This document shows positions 22,008 to 30,893 of a stretch of 50,368 nt of DNA, piece after piece. The position numbers and the translations under genes were made by a program. Source of the DNA: CAZWIT01 sp964533435 (GTDB lineage: Bacteria > Patescibacteriota > Patescibacteriia > UBA1558 > GWA2-36-10); contig CAZHLU010000001.1 of NCBI GenBank assembly GCA_964533435.1, forward strand, positions 1 to 50,368. Reading direction: 5' to 3'. The notes under the pieces were generated by a model. The model had not been told where the DNA came from and searched no databases. It saw only the letters and a program-made list of their open reading frames with translations. Each line of letters opens with the position of its first letter. Positions within the stretch are counted from its first letter, which is position 1.

Positions 22008-23330
22008 TTAAAATTCGATTAATTCAATTTTTGATTCTGGATGTTGTTTTTTATATTCATTAAAAATACGGCGTATTTCTTGTATTTGTTCTGGAGTTAA
22101 ACTGTTATTAACAGAGATATGTATAGATTCAATATCTTCCATAGTTAACTGATTGTGAAATTGAGCTTCAGTATAATCATAAGCCCAGACGCTAGACCTG
22201 ACAAGGTTTTTTCCTTCGGGGTCAACTAGTTTTTTATAGTCAAAATAATAACTTTCTATATCTAAACTCGTAAAGTGTGGTTTAATAGCCGGTGTTGGTG
22301 GCCAATGGTTTTGAGGGCCAAGGCTATCATGAAAGGTGATAGTTGCCTTTTTTAGGGCATTTGATTTTTTGATCTTAAAATTTATAGCTCCGTACCAATT
22401 GACATTTGTAGGAGGTGGTATTTTGCCAACTCCATTAATAGCGCCGTGTGTTTCATCAGAAAAATAACCATAAATTGGTCGATGTTCTTTATCTTTTTCT
22501 AAGTCATCAAGAAAGCCAAACATGGCATTTTCCGCCCTAGCTCTATATTCTGGATTAAGTGTTCCTTGGCTAGTATGAGTTTCAAATTGGCTTTTCCAAC
22601 GACCATCAACATTTAGTATTCTTTCGAAAACATTAAAATGAGTAGCTCTAAAAAAGTCTGATTGCCCAACCATTTCTTCTACTTTAGCTTGTAGAATAGT
22701 TTTAAAATCTTCAACACTAATACCAAGATCAGCGGCAGCTCTTTCATAGGCTCTAGCATGTCTTTTTTCGGCAGCTAGTATATTTTGGCGGATCGTTTCT
22801 TTTAATTCGGCGTTACCCTCAATTTCTAAATCATCCCAATTTTCAAAATAATTATAGGTAGCAATAGATTCATAATTTCCACGATCAGTTTTTTCCGCAG
22901 TAGTGTTATTTGTGTCTGCTATTTCAGTCATAGTAGCGGAGACGCTTGATTCAGCTATTTCTTCAGCAATTTCAGCTAAGACTGTACTAACGCTCGGTTC
23001 AATCTTTTTTGGTTTTTGAGTCTTGGTCTCTTCTTCTGGTTTCATATCGGCTTCTATCTCGGCAATTTTAGCTAAGATAGCGGAGGCGCTGGGCTCTACT
23101 TCTTCGTCTGTTCTGGCTTCAACGTTTTTTTCAGAAGTAGTATCATCTAAGTCTGCTATTTCAGTTATAGTAGCAGAGGCGCTTGGTTCAGCTATTTCTT
23201 CCTCTGTAGTATGTCTTACGTCACTAATTTTAGCCCTAAAGGCTTTTAGTATTCCTCGAGCTAAACGATCAATCTCAGTAGTCTTTATTTTAGTATCTAC
23301 AGTTTTTGGTAGAGCAATTTTTTCAAGCAT
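22008..23330 (-). CDS. Large protein with low-complexity repeats and a DUF3626-like C-terminal part
   Basis: 440 residues. The N-terminal 150 carry imperfect repeats of the type EPSASATITEIAD and EPSVSTVLAEIAE, separated by acidic threonine-rich linkers. The part after residue 150 looks globular: RHARAYERAAADLGISVEDF (helical), then GRWKSQFETHTSQGTLNP, HRPIYGYFS and WYGAINFKI followed by ATITFHDSLG. From memory that order of motifs recalls DUF3626-type proteins, which have been likened to ADP-ribosyltransferases; this needs a profile search. No secretion signal is seen. It lies between two other unknown genes with gaps of one and four bases. Confidence 0.6.
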   Translation of the reverse strand: MLEKIALPKTVDTKIKTTEIDRLARGILKAFRAKISDVRHTTEEEIAEPSASATITEIADLDDTTSEKNVEARTDEEVEPSASAILAKIAEIEADMKPEEETKTQKPKKIEPSVSTVLAEIAEEIAESSVSATMTEIADTNNTTAEKTDRGNYESIATYNYFENWDDLEIEGNAELKETIRQNILAAEKRHARAYERAAADLGISVEDFKTILQAKVEEMVGQSDFFRATHFNVFERILNVDGRWKSQFETHTSQGTLNPEYRARAENAMFGFLDDLEKDKEHRPIYGYFSDETHGAINGVGKIPPPTNVNWYGAINFKIKKSNALKKATITFHDSLGPQNHWPPTPAIKPHFTSLDIESYYFDYKKLVDPEGKNLVRSSVWAYDYTEAQFHNQLTMEDIESIHISVNNSLTPEQIQEIRRIFNEYKKQHPESKIELIEF

Positions 23331-23334
23331 ATTT

Positions 23335-24468
23335 TTATCTATAAGTGATTTTCCAGCCCATTACATAAGAGGTGTCAGCTCTTGATTCTAATATTAATTC
23401 ATCATCGGCTTCAATTTTTCCATTTTCAAGATGAGGCCCACCAGCGATTATGCCTTGGGGAGGTATATTTGCATTTTTTATAAACCATTCAGTGTTATTA
23501 TTTTTTGCTCTTTTTAATCCCACCCAAAGTTTTGCCCATCCTAAGCGAGTGTTGCGGTAAGTTTCCGGGTTAAGGTGATCCAAGTATTCAGTATCGCCAA
23601 TAGCAATTTCCACGTTTAGTAATTCTTTGCCGGGCTCTAATTTTATAATTAGTTTACCATTTTCTATTCTAGCATCTGGTCCAGGATCGCTAGCAGTTTC
23701 AAATAAAGGAGGCTTTGTTTGATTTAGAGGTATAGAGCCTACATATCTTCCTTCATTAAATTCACCAGCTCCATATCTTGGTAGTAATTCGTTTTTTTGT
23801 AAATCTACAAATTTAGTCCCTTCTGTATATATGCGTTGGTTAGAATCAACTGACTCAACATCTGGGTAGAATACTACTTCAATTCCATGTATATTGGACA
23901 CGCTGTATTCGGGACTCTTGCCTACATTAGTAAGCCGAACAGCGTCGGCCATAATTTTACCAACTGTTGCTATCCAATCATGTAAAACTTCTTCTTCGGG
24001 GTTACCTGCTTCTCTGGTCTCGGCAAATTTATCAGTTCTGTATCCAGCTGGGTCTTTCCATTCTAGCCATCTTTGTTCGTTAATATCGTGTAATTCTACA
24101 CGACTATAAGCTCCATTTGGGTCATATCCATCTGGACCGATATCTACAGTATATTTATGATTTTTTCTATGTCTCAAAATCACATCTCTAATGATGCGTC
24201 TCTTAAATTCAGCTGGTATTTTAAAAAGTAATTGGCGACCAGGCTTTAATTCTCGGCCTTCATATTCTGGCACTGGGAAAGAAATTCTAGTGTATGAGTC
24301 AATTTCTGGTTTATCAAAAACCAAATCAATGCTTGGATCATTAAATTCGGTAGCCTCTAAAGCGGCCTTAGTTTTATCTGATAGGTCATCTAAAATATTA
24401 GCAAAAGACTGGTCTTTTGGAGATAGGCCTGCTTGTATTTTGATGCTATCTGGCATTTCAGTGCTCAT
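23335..24468 (-). CDS. Unknown protein, first gene of the accessory operon
   Basis: 377 residues, no signal peptide or membrane helix, mixed charge, probably beta-rich. It includes LKPGRQLLFKIPAEFKRRII, HKYTVDIGPDGYDPNGAY and HGIEVVFYP, and a second half with LEPGKELLNVEIAIGD and LGWAKLWVGLKRAKN. No family recognised. It is the first of three closely spaced genes (four- and one-base gaps) flanked by direct repeats and a tRNA-Cys gene, so it looks like part of a transferred unit. Confidence 0.55.
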   Translation of the reverse strand: MSTEMPDSIKIQAGLSPKDQSFANILDDLSDKTKAALEATEFNDPSIDLVFDKPEIDSYTRISFPVPEYEGRELKPGRQLLFKIPAEFKRRIIRDVILRHRKNHKYTVDIGPDGYDPNGAYSRVELHDINEQRWLEWKDPAGYRTDKFAETREAGNPEEEVLHDWIATVGKIMADAVRLTNVGKSPEYSVSNIHGIEVVFYPDVESVDSNQRIYTEGTKFVDLQKNELLPRYGAGEFNEGRYVGSIPLNQTKPPLFETASDPGPDARIENGKLIIKLEPGKELLNVEIAIGDTEYLDHLNPETYRNTRLGWAKLWVGLKRAKNNNTEWFIKNANIPPQGIIAGGPHLENGKIEADDELILESRADTSYVMGWKITYR

Positions 24469-24521
24469 AAGCGTGTGTATATATAATACAAATGTTTTAA
24501 ATTTTAAGCAAATATTTATTT

Positions 24522-24608
24522 AACAAAAAACAACCCTATTCAGGATGTCTATTGGAGGCCACCCTTCGACTTCGCTCAGGGCAAGCTCGTAAAAAATTTA
24601 GTTTATTT
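24522..24608. repeat. Direct repeat right of the operon, with tRNA-Cys 3'-end match
   Basis: Matches 21581-21690 in order and orientation. It contains CTATTGGAGGCCAC (24549-24562), identical over 14 bases to 24647-24660, the 3' end of the tRNA-Cys gene and its flank. It also carries CTTCGACTTCGCTCAGG, whose reverse complement occurs at about 19073-19089. Confidence 0.65.
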
Positions 24609-24650
24609 TTAATAAAAAAGTTATTGTTTTATTTTTGGCATTATTACTAT

Positions 24651-24724
<74 letters not shown>

Positions 24725-24766
24725 TTATTCTATTTTAGTGCAGGTAATTTAGCAGATTTTTATATT

Positions 24767-25555
24767 TTAAGCAACCTTAAGCTTTTTAAGTTCTTTAAGT
24801 AATAATGGATTAAGCTGTCTATTGCTAGCTAAAACTGAAGTAGAATCTTTAGACCAGGTTTTGCCCTGCCAATCAGTAATCATACCACCGGCCGCTTTAA
24901 CTAACATGATACCAGGAGCAACGTCCCAAATTTTTGGTCCAGAAACAATTAAGCTATCAATATTACCACTAGCTACCATGGCTAGTTCTAGGCTAGTGCT
25001 GCCAAAGTGTCGACAGTCATGCGTATTTAAATGATAGTATTCGTAAGCTTTAAAAGCTTTTTTATTGTCGGCTAAAGAACTGCCGTGGCAATAACACATA
25101 AAAATATCTTTAGTATTTTTATGTTTAGCAACTTCTAATTTATGTCCATTTTTGTAAGCTTTTTTATGTGTAGCCCAATATAATTCTTTTAGCATTGGCA
25201 CATAGATAACGCTCATGACTAATTTGTGATCATGCATTAAAGCGATGGCTACAGTAAACAAAGGATTATGAATAGCAAAATTATTAGTACCATCTAATGG
25301 ATCGATAATCCATTGATATTCTGAAGACTGATGATTGGCACCAAATTCTTCTGATAAAAAATTTATTTTAGAAAAACGTTTTTTTAATGTAGTTAAAATA
25401 ATTTTTTCAGATTGTTTATCGCATTTGGTGACTAGTTCGTGGCGGCTTTTATGAGTAGCATTGTTGCGTTGAAATTTATTAAATTCTTTAGCTAAATATT
25501 CACCAGCTTCTACGGCGGCATATTTGGCTTGTTCTAATTCTAACTTGTATATCAT
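24767..25555 (-). CDS. Inositol monophosphatase family protein
   Basis: 262 residues with both family signatures: WIIDPLDGTNNF (metal-binding DPLDGT, about 82-93) and WDVAPGIMLVKAAGG (about 210-224). The upstream EEFGAN is the usual acidic metal ligand region. Members are Mg-dependent phosphatases acting on inositol phosphate, fructose-1,6-bisphosphate or PAP; the substrate here is not decided by the motifs. Its start overlaps the preceding phosphodiesterase gene by four bases. Confidence 0.85.
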   Translation of the reverse strand: MIYKLELEQAKYAAVEAGEYLAKEFNKFQRNNATHKSRHELVTKCDKQSEKIILTTLKKRFSKINFLSEEFGANHQSSEYQWIIDPLDGTNNFAIHNPLFTVAIALMHDHKLVMSVIYVPMLKELYWATHKKAYKNGHKLEVAKHKNTKDIFMCYCHGSSLADNKKAFKAYEYYHLNTHDCRHFGSTSLELAMVASGNIDSLIVSGPKIWDVAPGIMLVKAAGGMITDWQGKTWSKDSTSVLASNRQLNPLLLKELKKLKVA

Positions 25556-26046
25556 ATTATTTCGTTTAACAAAATTAATTGAGCTTTTAGATTATCTAAG
25601 TTTATTATAGCAAAAGTTGGGTTATAGCGGATATTGGCAACATTACCAGGATTTAGTATTTTAGTATTTTGAAATTTTTCTTCCCAGGGTTGATGACTAT
25701 GTCCATGTAGGGCTAAGTCGTAATATTGTGGTTTTTGTTCTAGTATCTTTTTTAGTATTTCTGGATAGTGGGAAAAGATTATTTTTTTGCCGTTAAGCTC
25801 AATTTCACCAAATACTTGCCAGATTTTAAGTTTAGAAAATATACTTAGATCCAGGCCATCATCAGCGTTTCCTTTGACTGCAAATACAGGTAGATTTAGT
25901 TTATCAAGTTCAGCCCAGGCTTCCTTAGTTTGTAAATCACCAGTACAAATTAAATAATCAATTTTGTTATTTTGGATATAATTTAAAGCCTTGCTTAAAT
26001 TGGCTAAATTATCGTGAACATCAGATATTACTGCTAAACTTGGCAT
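25552..26046 (-). CDS. YfcE-like metallophosphoesterase
   Basis: 164 residues with the calcineurin-like metal ligands in order: SDVHDNLANL (about 8-17), ICTGDLQ, VKGNADD, FSHYPE and LHGHSHQP. Length and pattern fit the YfcE/MJ0936 group of manganese-dependent phosphodiesterases. It is the first gene of a two-gene operon with the inositol monophosphatase-like gene. Confidence 0.88.
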   Translation of the reverse strand: MPSLAVISDVHDNLANLSKALNYIQNNKIDYLICTGDLQTKEAWAELDKLNLPVFAVKGNADDGLDLSIFSKLKIWQVFGEIELNGKKIIFSHYPEILKKILEQKPQYYDLALHGHSHQPWEEKFQNTKILNPGNVANIRYNPTFAIINLDNLKAQLILLNEII

Positions 26047-26088
26047 AGTATAGACATTATAACATAAGCTAAGCTCGTGAAGAAAGTC

Positions 26089-26118
26089 TTGACAGTTAAA
26101 ATATTAGAGAGTTAAAAT
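26089..26118 (+). promoter_or_regulatory. Promoter of the candidate non-coding RNA
   Basis: TTGACA (26089-26094), an 18-base spacer, TAAAAT (26113-26118). It points into a region with no credible protein gene. Confidence 0.65.
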
Positions 26119-26124
26119 ATAAGT

Positions 26125-26399
26125 AACGATGATTGTGTGAAAGCCCGCGAAGGCCTAAACAACAGTTGTGTTGTAGCCAGCTGGTCAGTAAAAATCTGGG
26201 TTTGTACACCAGAACCAGTGCCGATCACGCACAATGGTGATCTAGCGGACGAGAAGGTCGCACCCCGACCTGTAGCTAAGGCGGAATCAAGAAGGTTCCC
26301 GCAAAGATGGCAACATTGCCGAAGCTCAGGGTGGCTGGGTTGCTTCAATCCAGAACACGGTAACACGATCAATCGTGCCTTGCTTCGGCAAGGCTTTTT
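26125..26399 (+). ncRNA. Candidate structured non-coding RNA of about 275 nt, family unknown
   Basis: A promoter lies just upstream, and a textbook terminator ends it (GCCTTGC-ttcg-GCAAGGC at 26377-26394, then TTTTT). The interior is much richer in G+C than other intergenic DNA and folds into many short stems: ACAACA/TGTTGT, TCTGG/CCAGA, GATCAC/GTGATC, AGGTCG/CGACCT, GCGGAA/TTCCCGC, CACGAT/ATCGTG. Open frames across it look meaningless. I compared it from memory with tmRNA, RNase P, SRP and 6S RNA and saw none of their hallmark motifs. It stands alone between two minus-strand genes. Confidence 0.65.
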
Positions 26400-26405
26400 C
26401 TTTAT

Positions 26406-27617
26406 CTATAAATATTTTTTGGCCGGAAAGTCATCTGGCCAATGTTGTTGTTTTTTAATTTCTTCGCTACTGGCATTAGGAGCATATTTATAATTTTTCC
26501 CATAACCAAAGTCTTTCATTAGTTGGCTGGGAGCATTGCGCAGTACTAAGGGTACGCCTAAATGACTAGTGGTTTTAGCATCAAGCGCTGCTTTAGCATA
26601 GCTAGTGTAAATAGCATTTGATTTTGGTGCTTGCGCTAAATAAACTACCAGTTCAGCCAAAGCAAGTTTACCTTCAGGCATACCGATAAAATGCACAGCA
26701 TCTTTAGCAGCAGTAGCAAGTATTAGGGCTTGTGGATCAGCTAGGCCAACATCTTCAGAAGCAAAGCGAATTAGGCGTCTAACAATGTATAAAGGATCTT
26801 CGCCGGCCTCTAGCATGCGGGCTAGCCAATAGAGAGCAGCATTAGGATCAGAGTCACGTAAACATTTGTGCAAAGCCGAAATAATATTATAATGTTCTTC
26901 TCCATTTTTATCATAATAAAGTACAGAACTTTGAATAGCCTCGCGAATATCAGCTTCGGAGAGCTCGCAATTTTCTTTGACTGAGGCAGCAATTTCTAAA
27001 GCAGTGAGTAATTTACGAGCATCGCCACCAGCAAAAGAAAGTAGTATTTTTTCAGCAGCTTCATTTAGAGTTATTTTTTGTTTACCCAAGCCCTGATCTT
27101 CGTCTGTTAAAACTTGTTTTAATATTTTTTTTAAATCAGTAGTGGTTAAAGATTTTAGGGCTAATACACGGCAGCGAGAAAGTAAGGCCGAATTAATACT
27201 AAAAGAAGGATTTTCAGTAGTAGCACCAATTAAGGTTAAAGTACCATTTTCAACATAAGGTAAAAGTACATCTTGTTGAGCTTTATTAAAGCGGTGAATC
27301 TCATCTAAAAATAATAAAGTTTTAGTTTTTAAAAAATCAGCATCTTGGCGAGCGACGTCGGCAATTTTTTTGATTTCAGGCGTGCCAATCAAGACGGCGC
27401 TAGTAGCGATAAATTTATAATTTAATTCTTGACTTAAAATTTTAGCTAAAGTTGTCTTGCCTACACCTGGTGGTCCCCAAAAAATTAAGGAGCTTAAACT
27501 TTGGTTTTTAACCATTTGGCTTAAGATTTTATCTGGTCCTAAAATATGCTCTTGCCCATAGAATTGGGAGAGTTTTTTAGGGCGCGCCCGGTCAGCTAAA
27601 GGTTTATTATCGCTCAT
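26406..27617 (-). CDS. rarA: Replication-associated recombination protein A (RarA/MgsA AAA ATPase)
   Basis: About 403 residues from the start chosen at 27617 (MSDNKPLADRARP, the usual family N-terminus); another in-frame ATG lies at 27647. Walker A GPPGVGKTT, Walker B LLFLDEIHRF, sensor ATTENPSF and the arginine finger region LLSRCR are present. The C-terminal part has YWLARMLEAGEDPLYIVRRL and RFASEDVGLADPQAL, characteristic of the RarA tetramerisation region. It acts at stalled replication forks. Confidence 0.92.
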   Translation of the reverse strand: MSDNKPLADRARPKKLSQFYGQEHILGPDKILSQMVKNQSLSSLIFWGPPGVGKTTLAKILSQELNYKFIATSAVLIGTPEIKKIADVARQDADFLKTKTLLFLDEIHRFNKAQQDVLLPYVENGTLTLIGATTENPSFSINSALLSRCRVLALKSLTTTDLKKILKQVLTDEDQGLGKQKITLNEAAEKILLSFAGGDARKLLTALEIAASVKENCELSEADIREAIQSSVLYYDKNGEEHYNIISALHKCLRDSDPNAALYWLARMLEAGEDPLYIVRRLIRFASEDVGLADPQALILATAAKDAVHFIGMPEGKLALAELVVYLAQAPKSNAIYTSYAKAALDAKTTSHLGVPLVLRNAPSQLMKDFGYGKNYKYAPNASSEEIKKQQHWPDDFPAKKYL

Positions 27618-27665
27618 AAATTTGACTTTATTTAGGCATCTTAACATTCTTAAGTAAAAAAATAA

Positions 27666-27692
27666 ACCCGGCCGCGTAAAACGCGGCCGGGT
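27666..27692. terminator. Terminator between tig and rarA
   Basis: ACCCGGCCGCG, loop TAAAA, CGCGGCCGGGT: an 11-bp perfect stem just after the tig stop codon (minus strand). Confidence 0.75.
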
Positions 27693-27703
27693 AAGAAATA
27701 AAA

Positions 27704-28984
27704 TTATTTAATAATAGTATCACTTATCAACTTCATTACTTTTTGATTTACTAAAGCATTACGTAAGTATTCTTGGTATTGAGGTAGACGCATATTTTCT
27801 AATGCTTCTGGATGATCTTTATACATTAGTTCTTCTTTAGCTATTTCCGCTTTTAGCTCTTCTGGGCTTACTTCTGTTTTTTCTTCTTGAGCTATTTGTC
27901 TTAAGGCTAAAGCAGCCTTAACTCTTTCTAAAGCTGGTGTTTCAAAATCTTTGTGTAAGTCGTCATGAGTTTTGTTGATTGATTTTAAATAACCAGCCAT
28001 ATCTAGACCTTGTTGCTCTAAATCACCTTCAAGCTCATGAATCATCTTATGGATTTCATTATCAACTAGAACTTCAGGTATGTCTTCAATTTGAGATTGA
28101 GCGATAATAGCTTTTATGGCTTCGTTTTCATTTTTTTGTTGAGCTCTTTTGGCCTTGTCTTGTTCAATATTATTTTTTATTTGCTCTTTTAGTTTATTTA
28201 GGTCATCAAAAGCAAATTTTTTAGCCAAATCATCATTAAGTTCTGGTAAATTTCTTTCGTAGACTTGGACAACCTTTACTTTAAAAGTGGCTAATTTACC
28301 AGCTAGTTTTTTTTGAAAGTATTTATCAGGAAATTTTAATTCAAATTCTTTAGTATCTCCATTTTTTAAGCCAAGAATTTGTTCTTCAAAACCAGGAATC
28401 ATTCGTTCTTCGCCAAGTATAATTGGGTATTTATAATTTTTACCACCTTCAATAACTACTTTGTCAATTAAAACTTCAAAATCAAGCTCAACCTTGTCAT
28501 TGTTTTGAGCAGGTCGATCAACTGGTTTTTCTTGAGCATTAAGTTCTTGCAATTGTTTTAAGGTTTTATCAATATCGGCTGCTTCAACCTTAATCTCTTC
28601 TTTGGCAATTTTTAATTCTTTCCAAGCACCCAAAGTTATTTTAGGTAGCAAAGCAACCTTTGCTTTATATGTAAGGGGATTACCAGGGGCCATTTTTTCT
28701 ATATTAATATCAGGTCGACCAACGGTTATTAATTTTTCTTGATTTACAGCTTCAAAAAAACTTTGACCGATAATATCGTCTAAGGCATGTTGCAATATAG
28801 CCATTTCACCAAAGCGATTTTTTACGGTCTCATAAGGTGCTTTGCCGGGTCTAAAACCAGGAATTTGACTGGTTTGTGATAATTTATTGGCAGCCGTCTT
28901 TAAATGAGGTTCAACTTCATCGGCCGTTAGTTCAATTAACAGTTCAATTTGATTTTTGCCTAGGTCATTTTTAGTAATTTGCAT
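27704..28984 (-). CDS. tig: Trigger factor
   Basis: A 426-residue ribosome-associated chaperone. The N-terminal ribosome-binding domain has PGFRPGKAPYETVKNRFGE, containing the GFRxGxxP signature. The FKBP-type prolyl isomerase domain spans about 150-235 (DKVELDFEVLIDKVVIEGG, then IPGFEEQILGLKNGD). A long helical C-terminal domain follows. Length and order are normal for Tig. Confidence 0.93.
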   Translation of the reverse strand: MQITKNDLGKNQIELLIELTADEVEPHLKTAANKLSQTSQIPGFRPGKAPYETVKNRFGEMAILQHALDDIIGQSFFEAVNQEKLITVGRPDINIEKMAPGNPLTYKAKVALLPKITLGAWKELKIAKEEIKVEAADIDKTLKQLQELNAQEKPVDRPAQNNDKVELDFEVLIDKVVIEGGKNYKYPIILGEERMIPGFEEQILGLKNGDTKEFELKFPDKYFQKKLAGKLATFKVKVVQVYERNLPELNDDLAKKFAFDDLNKLKEQIKNNIEQDKAKRAQQKNENEAIKAIIAQSQIEDIPEVLVDNEIHKMIHELEGDLEQQGLDMAGYLKSINKTHDDLHKDFETPALERVKAALALRQIAQEEKTEVSPEELKAEIAKEELMYKDHPEALENMRLPQYQEYLRNALVNQKVMKLISDTIIK

Positions 28985-29145
28985 AGTATAGATTTGTAAA
29001 ATTTAGCAGACGCAGTATACCCTGAAATAGCTCCAAAGTCAATTGTAAAATGCTTATTTATAAAATTTTTATTTTTAGTGAAAAAATGTTATAATATAGT
29101 CATATTAAATTAATAAAGCGGTTTAAATTTTTAGAGTTATAGTTT

Positions 29146-30879
29146 ATGGCTTCAAGTTTGCCAATAAGTCAAGAAGAACTTAAATCTATCTTAATCACTG
29201 CTGGTGTAATCAAGGAAAATGATTGGGTAGAAGCAGAAAGAAACGCTGCTAGACGACGTCGAGGAATCGAAGAAGTCTTGATCGAGCGTGGTTTTTTTAA
29301 TGAACGCTATCTTTATGAATTAATTGGTGACGCTATTAAGATCCCTTATGTTAATTTACGTAAGCGTCGTATTGATCCAGAAGCAATTGTTTGTCTAGAT
29401 GCTAAAATTGCAGAAGAAATTCAGGCCATACCTTTTAGTTTAGACAATGATATTTTAAAGATTGCTTTTGTTGATCCTCGCAATCAAGAGCATATAGAAG
29501 CAGTGCAAGCTAATGTCAAATACAAGTTTAAGCCTTTTATGACTAGTGCTCGTAATTTTGCTTTTGCTTTTAGGTTGTATCAAAGAAATATCAAAGAAGA
29601 ACTTTATAATATTATTAATAGCGTTTCTGGTGATAATAGTAATGTTGAACATAATCAATTAGATACGCCAATTATTAAAATAGTCGATTCTATTTTAGAA
29701 TACGCTATGTTTGAGCAGGCTTCTGATATTCATATTGAGGCTTTGCCTGATGCCGTGGTGGTGCGTTTTAGGGTTGATGGTGATTTACATGATGAAGTGG
29801 AGTTGCCGGTGACCATGCACGACGCTATTATTGCTCGCATTAAAATTTTATCTAATTTAAGAATTGACGAACACCGTATTCCGCAAGATGGACGTTTTTC
29901 CTTTAGAATTGCCAATGAAGAAGAGTCAGTGCGTGTTTCTATTATCCCAGCTTTTTATGGGGAAAAGATAGTTATGCGTTTACTTACAGATGAAGCGCAA
30001 AACTTGAGTTTAGAAGATATTGGTTTTTCCGAAAAACACGTTAAAATCATGAATAAACAGGTGGAAAAACCATACGGTATGATTTTGGTGGTAGGTCCTA
30101 CTGGTTCTGGTAAGACTACGACTTTGTATACAGTTTTAAATATTTTAAACACCGAAGATGTAAATATTTGTACTATTGAAGATCCAATAGAATATGGTGT
30201 TCATCGTGTGAATCAGACTCAGGTAAACAATCAAGCCGGCTATACTTTTGCCAATGGTTTACGTTCTTTATTAAGGCAAGATCCTGATATTATCATGATC
30301 GGAGAAATTCGTGATAATGAAACAGCTCAAATTGCCGTGCGTGCTGGTCTTACTGGTCATTTAGTTTTATCTACTTTGCATACTAACAATGCTTCGGGTG
30401 CTCCACCGCGTTTGCTGGATATGGGCGTAGAACCATTTTTAGTTTCTTCTACTTTAAACGTTGTTATTGCTCAACGTTTGGTTAGACGTATCTGTCAGGA
30501 TTGTATTTATAGCTTTAAATTAAATAAGGATGAAATAAAGAGTTTAAGTTCAGAAATGGACTTAGACTTTATGCTTAAACGTTTTCATGAATTAGGCGTT
30601 ATTAAAGAGGATTATAAAAATTTTTCCGATTTAACCTTTTATAAAGGTAAGGGCTGCAGTCGTTGTCACGGCACTGGTTATTCTAAGCGTATTTCAGTAA
30701 TGGAAATTTTAGAAAACACAGAAGCCATTCAAAAGTGCATTGCCAGAAATGCTACTTCTAGTGAGATTTTAAAAACAGCTATTGAGCAGGGCATGGTGAC
30801 CATCTTTGAAGATGGTATGCAAAAAGCCTTACTAGGCATTACCACTATTGAAGAGGTTTTAAGAGTAAAACGTGAATAA
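29146..30879 (+). CDS. pilB: Type IV pilus assembly ATPase (PilB/GspE)
   Basis: 577 residues. An N-terminal GspE-II/MshEN-like domain (about 10-150) precedes the ATPase. Walker A GPTGSGKTTT is at about 317-326, the Asp box and IEDPIEYGVHRVNQTQVN follow, Walker B is DPDIIMIGEIRD, and the His box is LVLSTLHTNNA. A zinc-binding cysteine set (CQDC, CSRCHGTGY) is present. It powers pilin extrusion. A TATAAT (29090-29095) upstream suggests a promoter for the whole pilus operon that runs to 35993. Confidence 0.93.
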   Translation: MASSLPISQEELKSILITAGVIKENDWVEAERNAARRRRGIEEVLIERGFFNERYLYELIGDAIKIPYVNLRKRRIDPEAIVCLDAKIAEEIQAIPFSLDNDILKIAFVDPRNQEHIEAVQANVKYKFKPFMTSARNFAFAFRLYQRNIKEELYNIINSVSGDNSNVEHNQLDTPIIKIVDSILEYAMFEQASDIHIEALPDAVVVRFRVDGDLHDEVELPVTMHDAIIARIKILSNLRIDEHRIPQDGRFSFRIANEEESVRVSIIPAFYGEKIVMRLLTDEAQNLSLEDIGFSEKHVKIMNKQVEKPYGMILVVGPTGSGKTTTLYTVLNILNTEDVNICTIEDPIEYGVHRVNQTQVNNQAGYTFANGLRSLLRQDPDIIMIGEIRDNETAQIAVRAGLTGHLVLSTLHTNNASGAPPRLLDMGVEPFLVSSTLNVVIAQRLVRRICQDCIYSFKLNKDEIKSLSSEMDLDFMLKRFHELGVIKEDYKNFSDLTFYKGKGCSRCHGTGYSKRISVMEILENTEAIQKCIARNATSSEILKTAIEQGMVTIFEDGMQKALLGITTIEEVLRVKRE

Positions 30880-30893
30880 AAATTAAAACAAAT

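Noticed and set aside
23023..23385. 120-codon serine/alanine-rich frame opposite the 440-residue gene
   Set aside because: It is the antisense shadow of the low-complexity repeats and has no start signals.
26125..26399. tmRNA, RNase P RNA or SRP RNA
   Set aside because: No tRNA-like ends or tag frame, none of the RNase P P4 motifs, and no SRP GGAAG-type loop could be seen. A divergent form cannot be excluded without a covariance search.
26137..26493. 118-codon open frame on the plus strand (and an 86-codon one on the minus strand) over the candidate RNA
   Set aside because: It crosses a strong terminator and runs into the 3' end of rarA. The translation has no family features, while the RNA has a promoter, stems and a terminator of its own.
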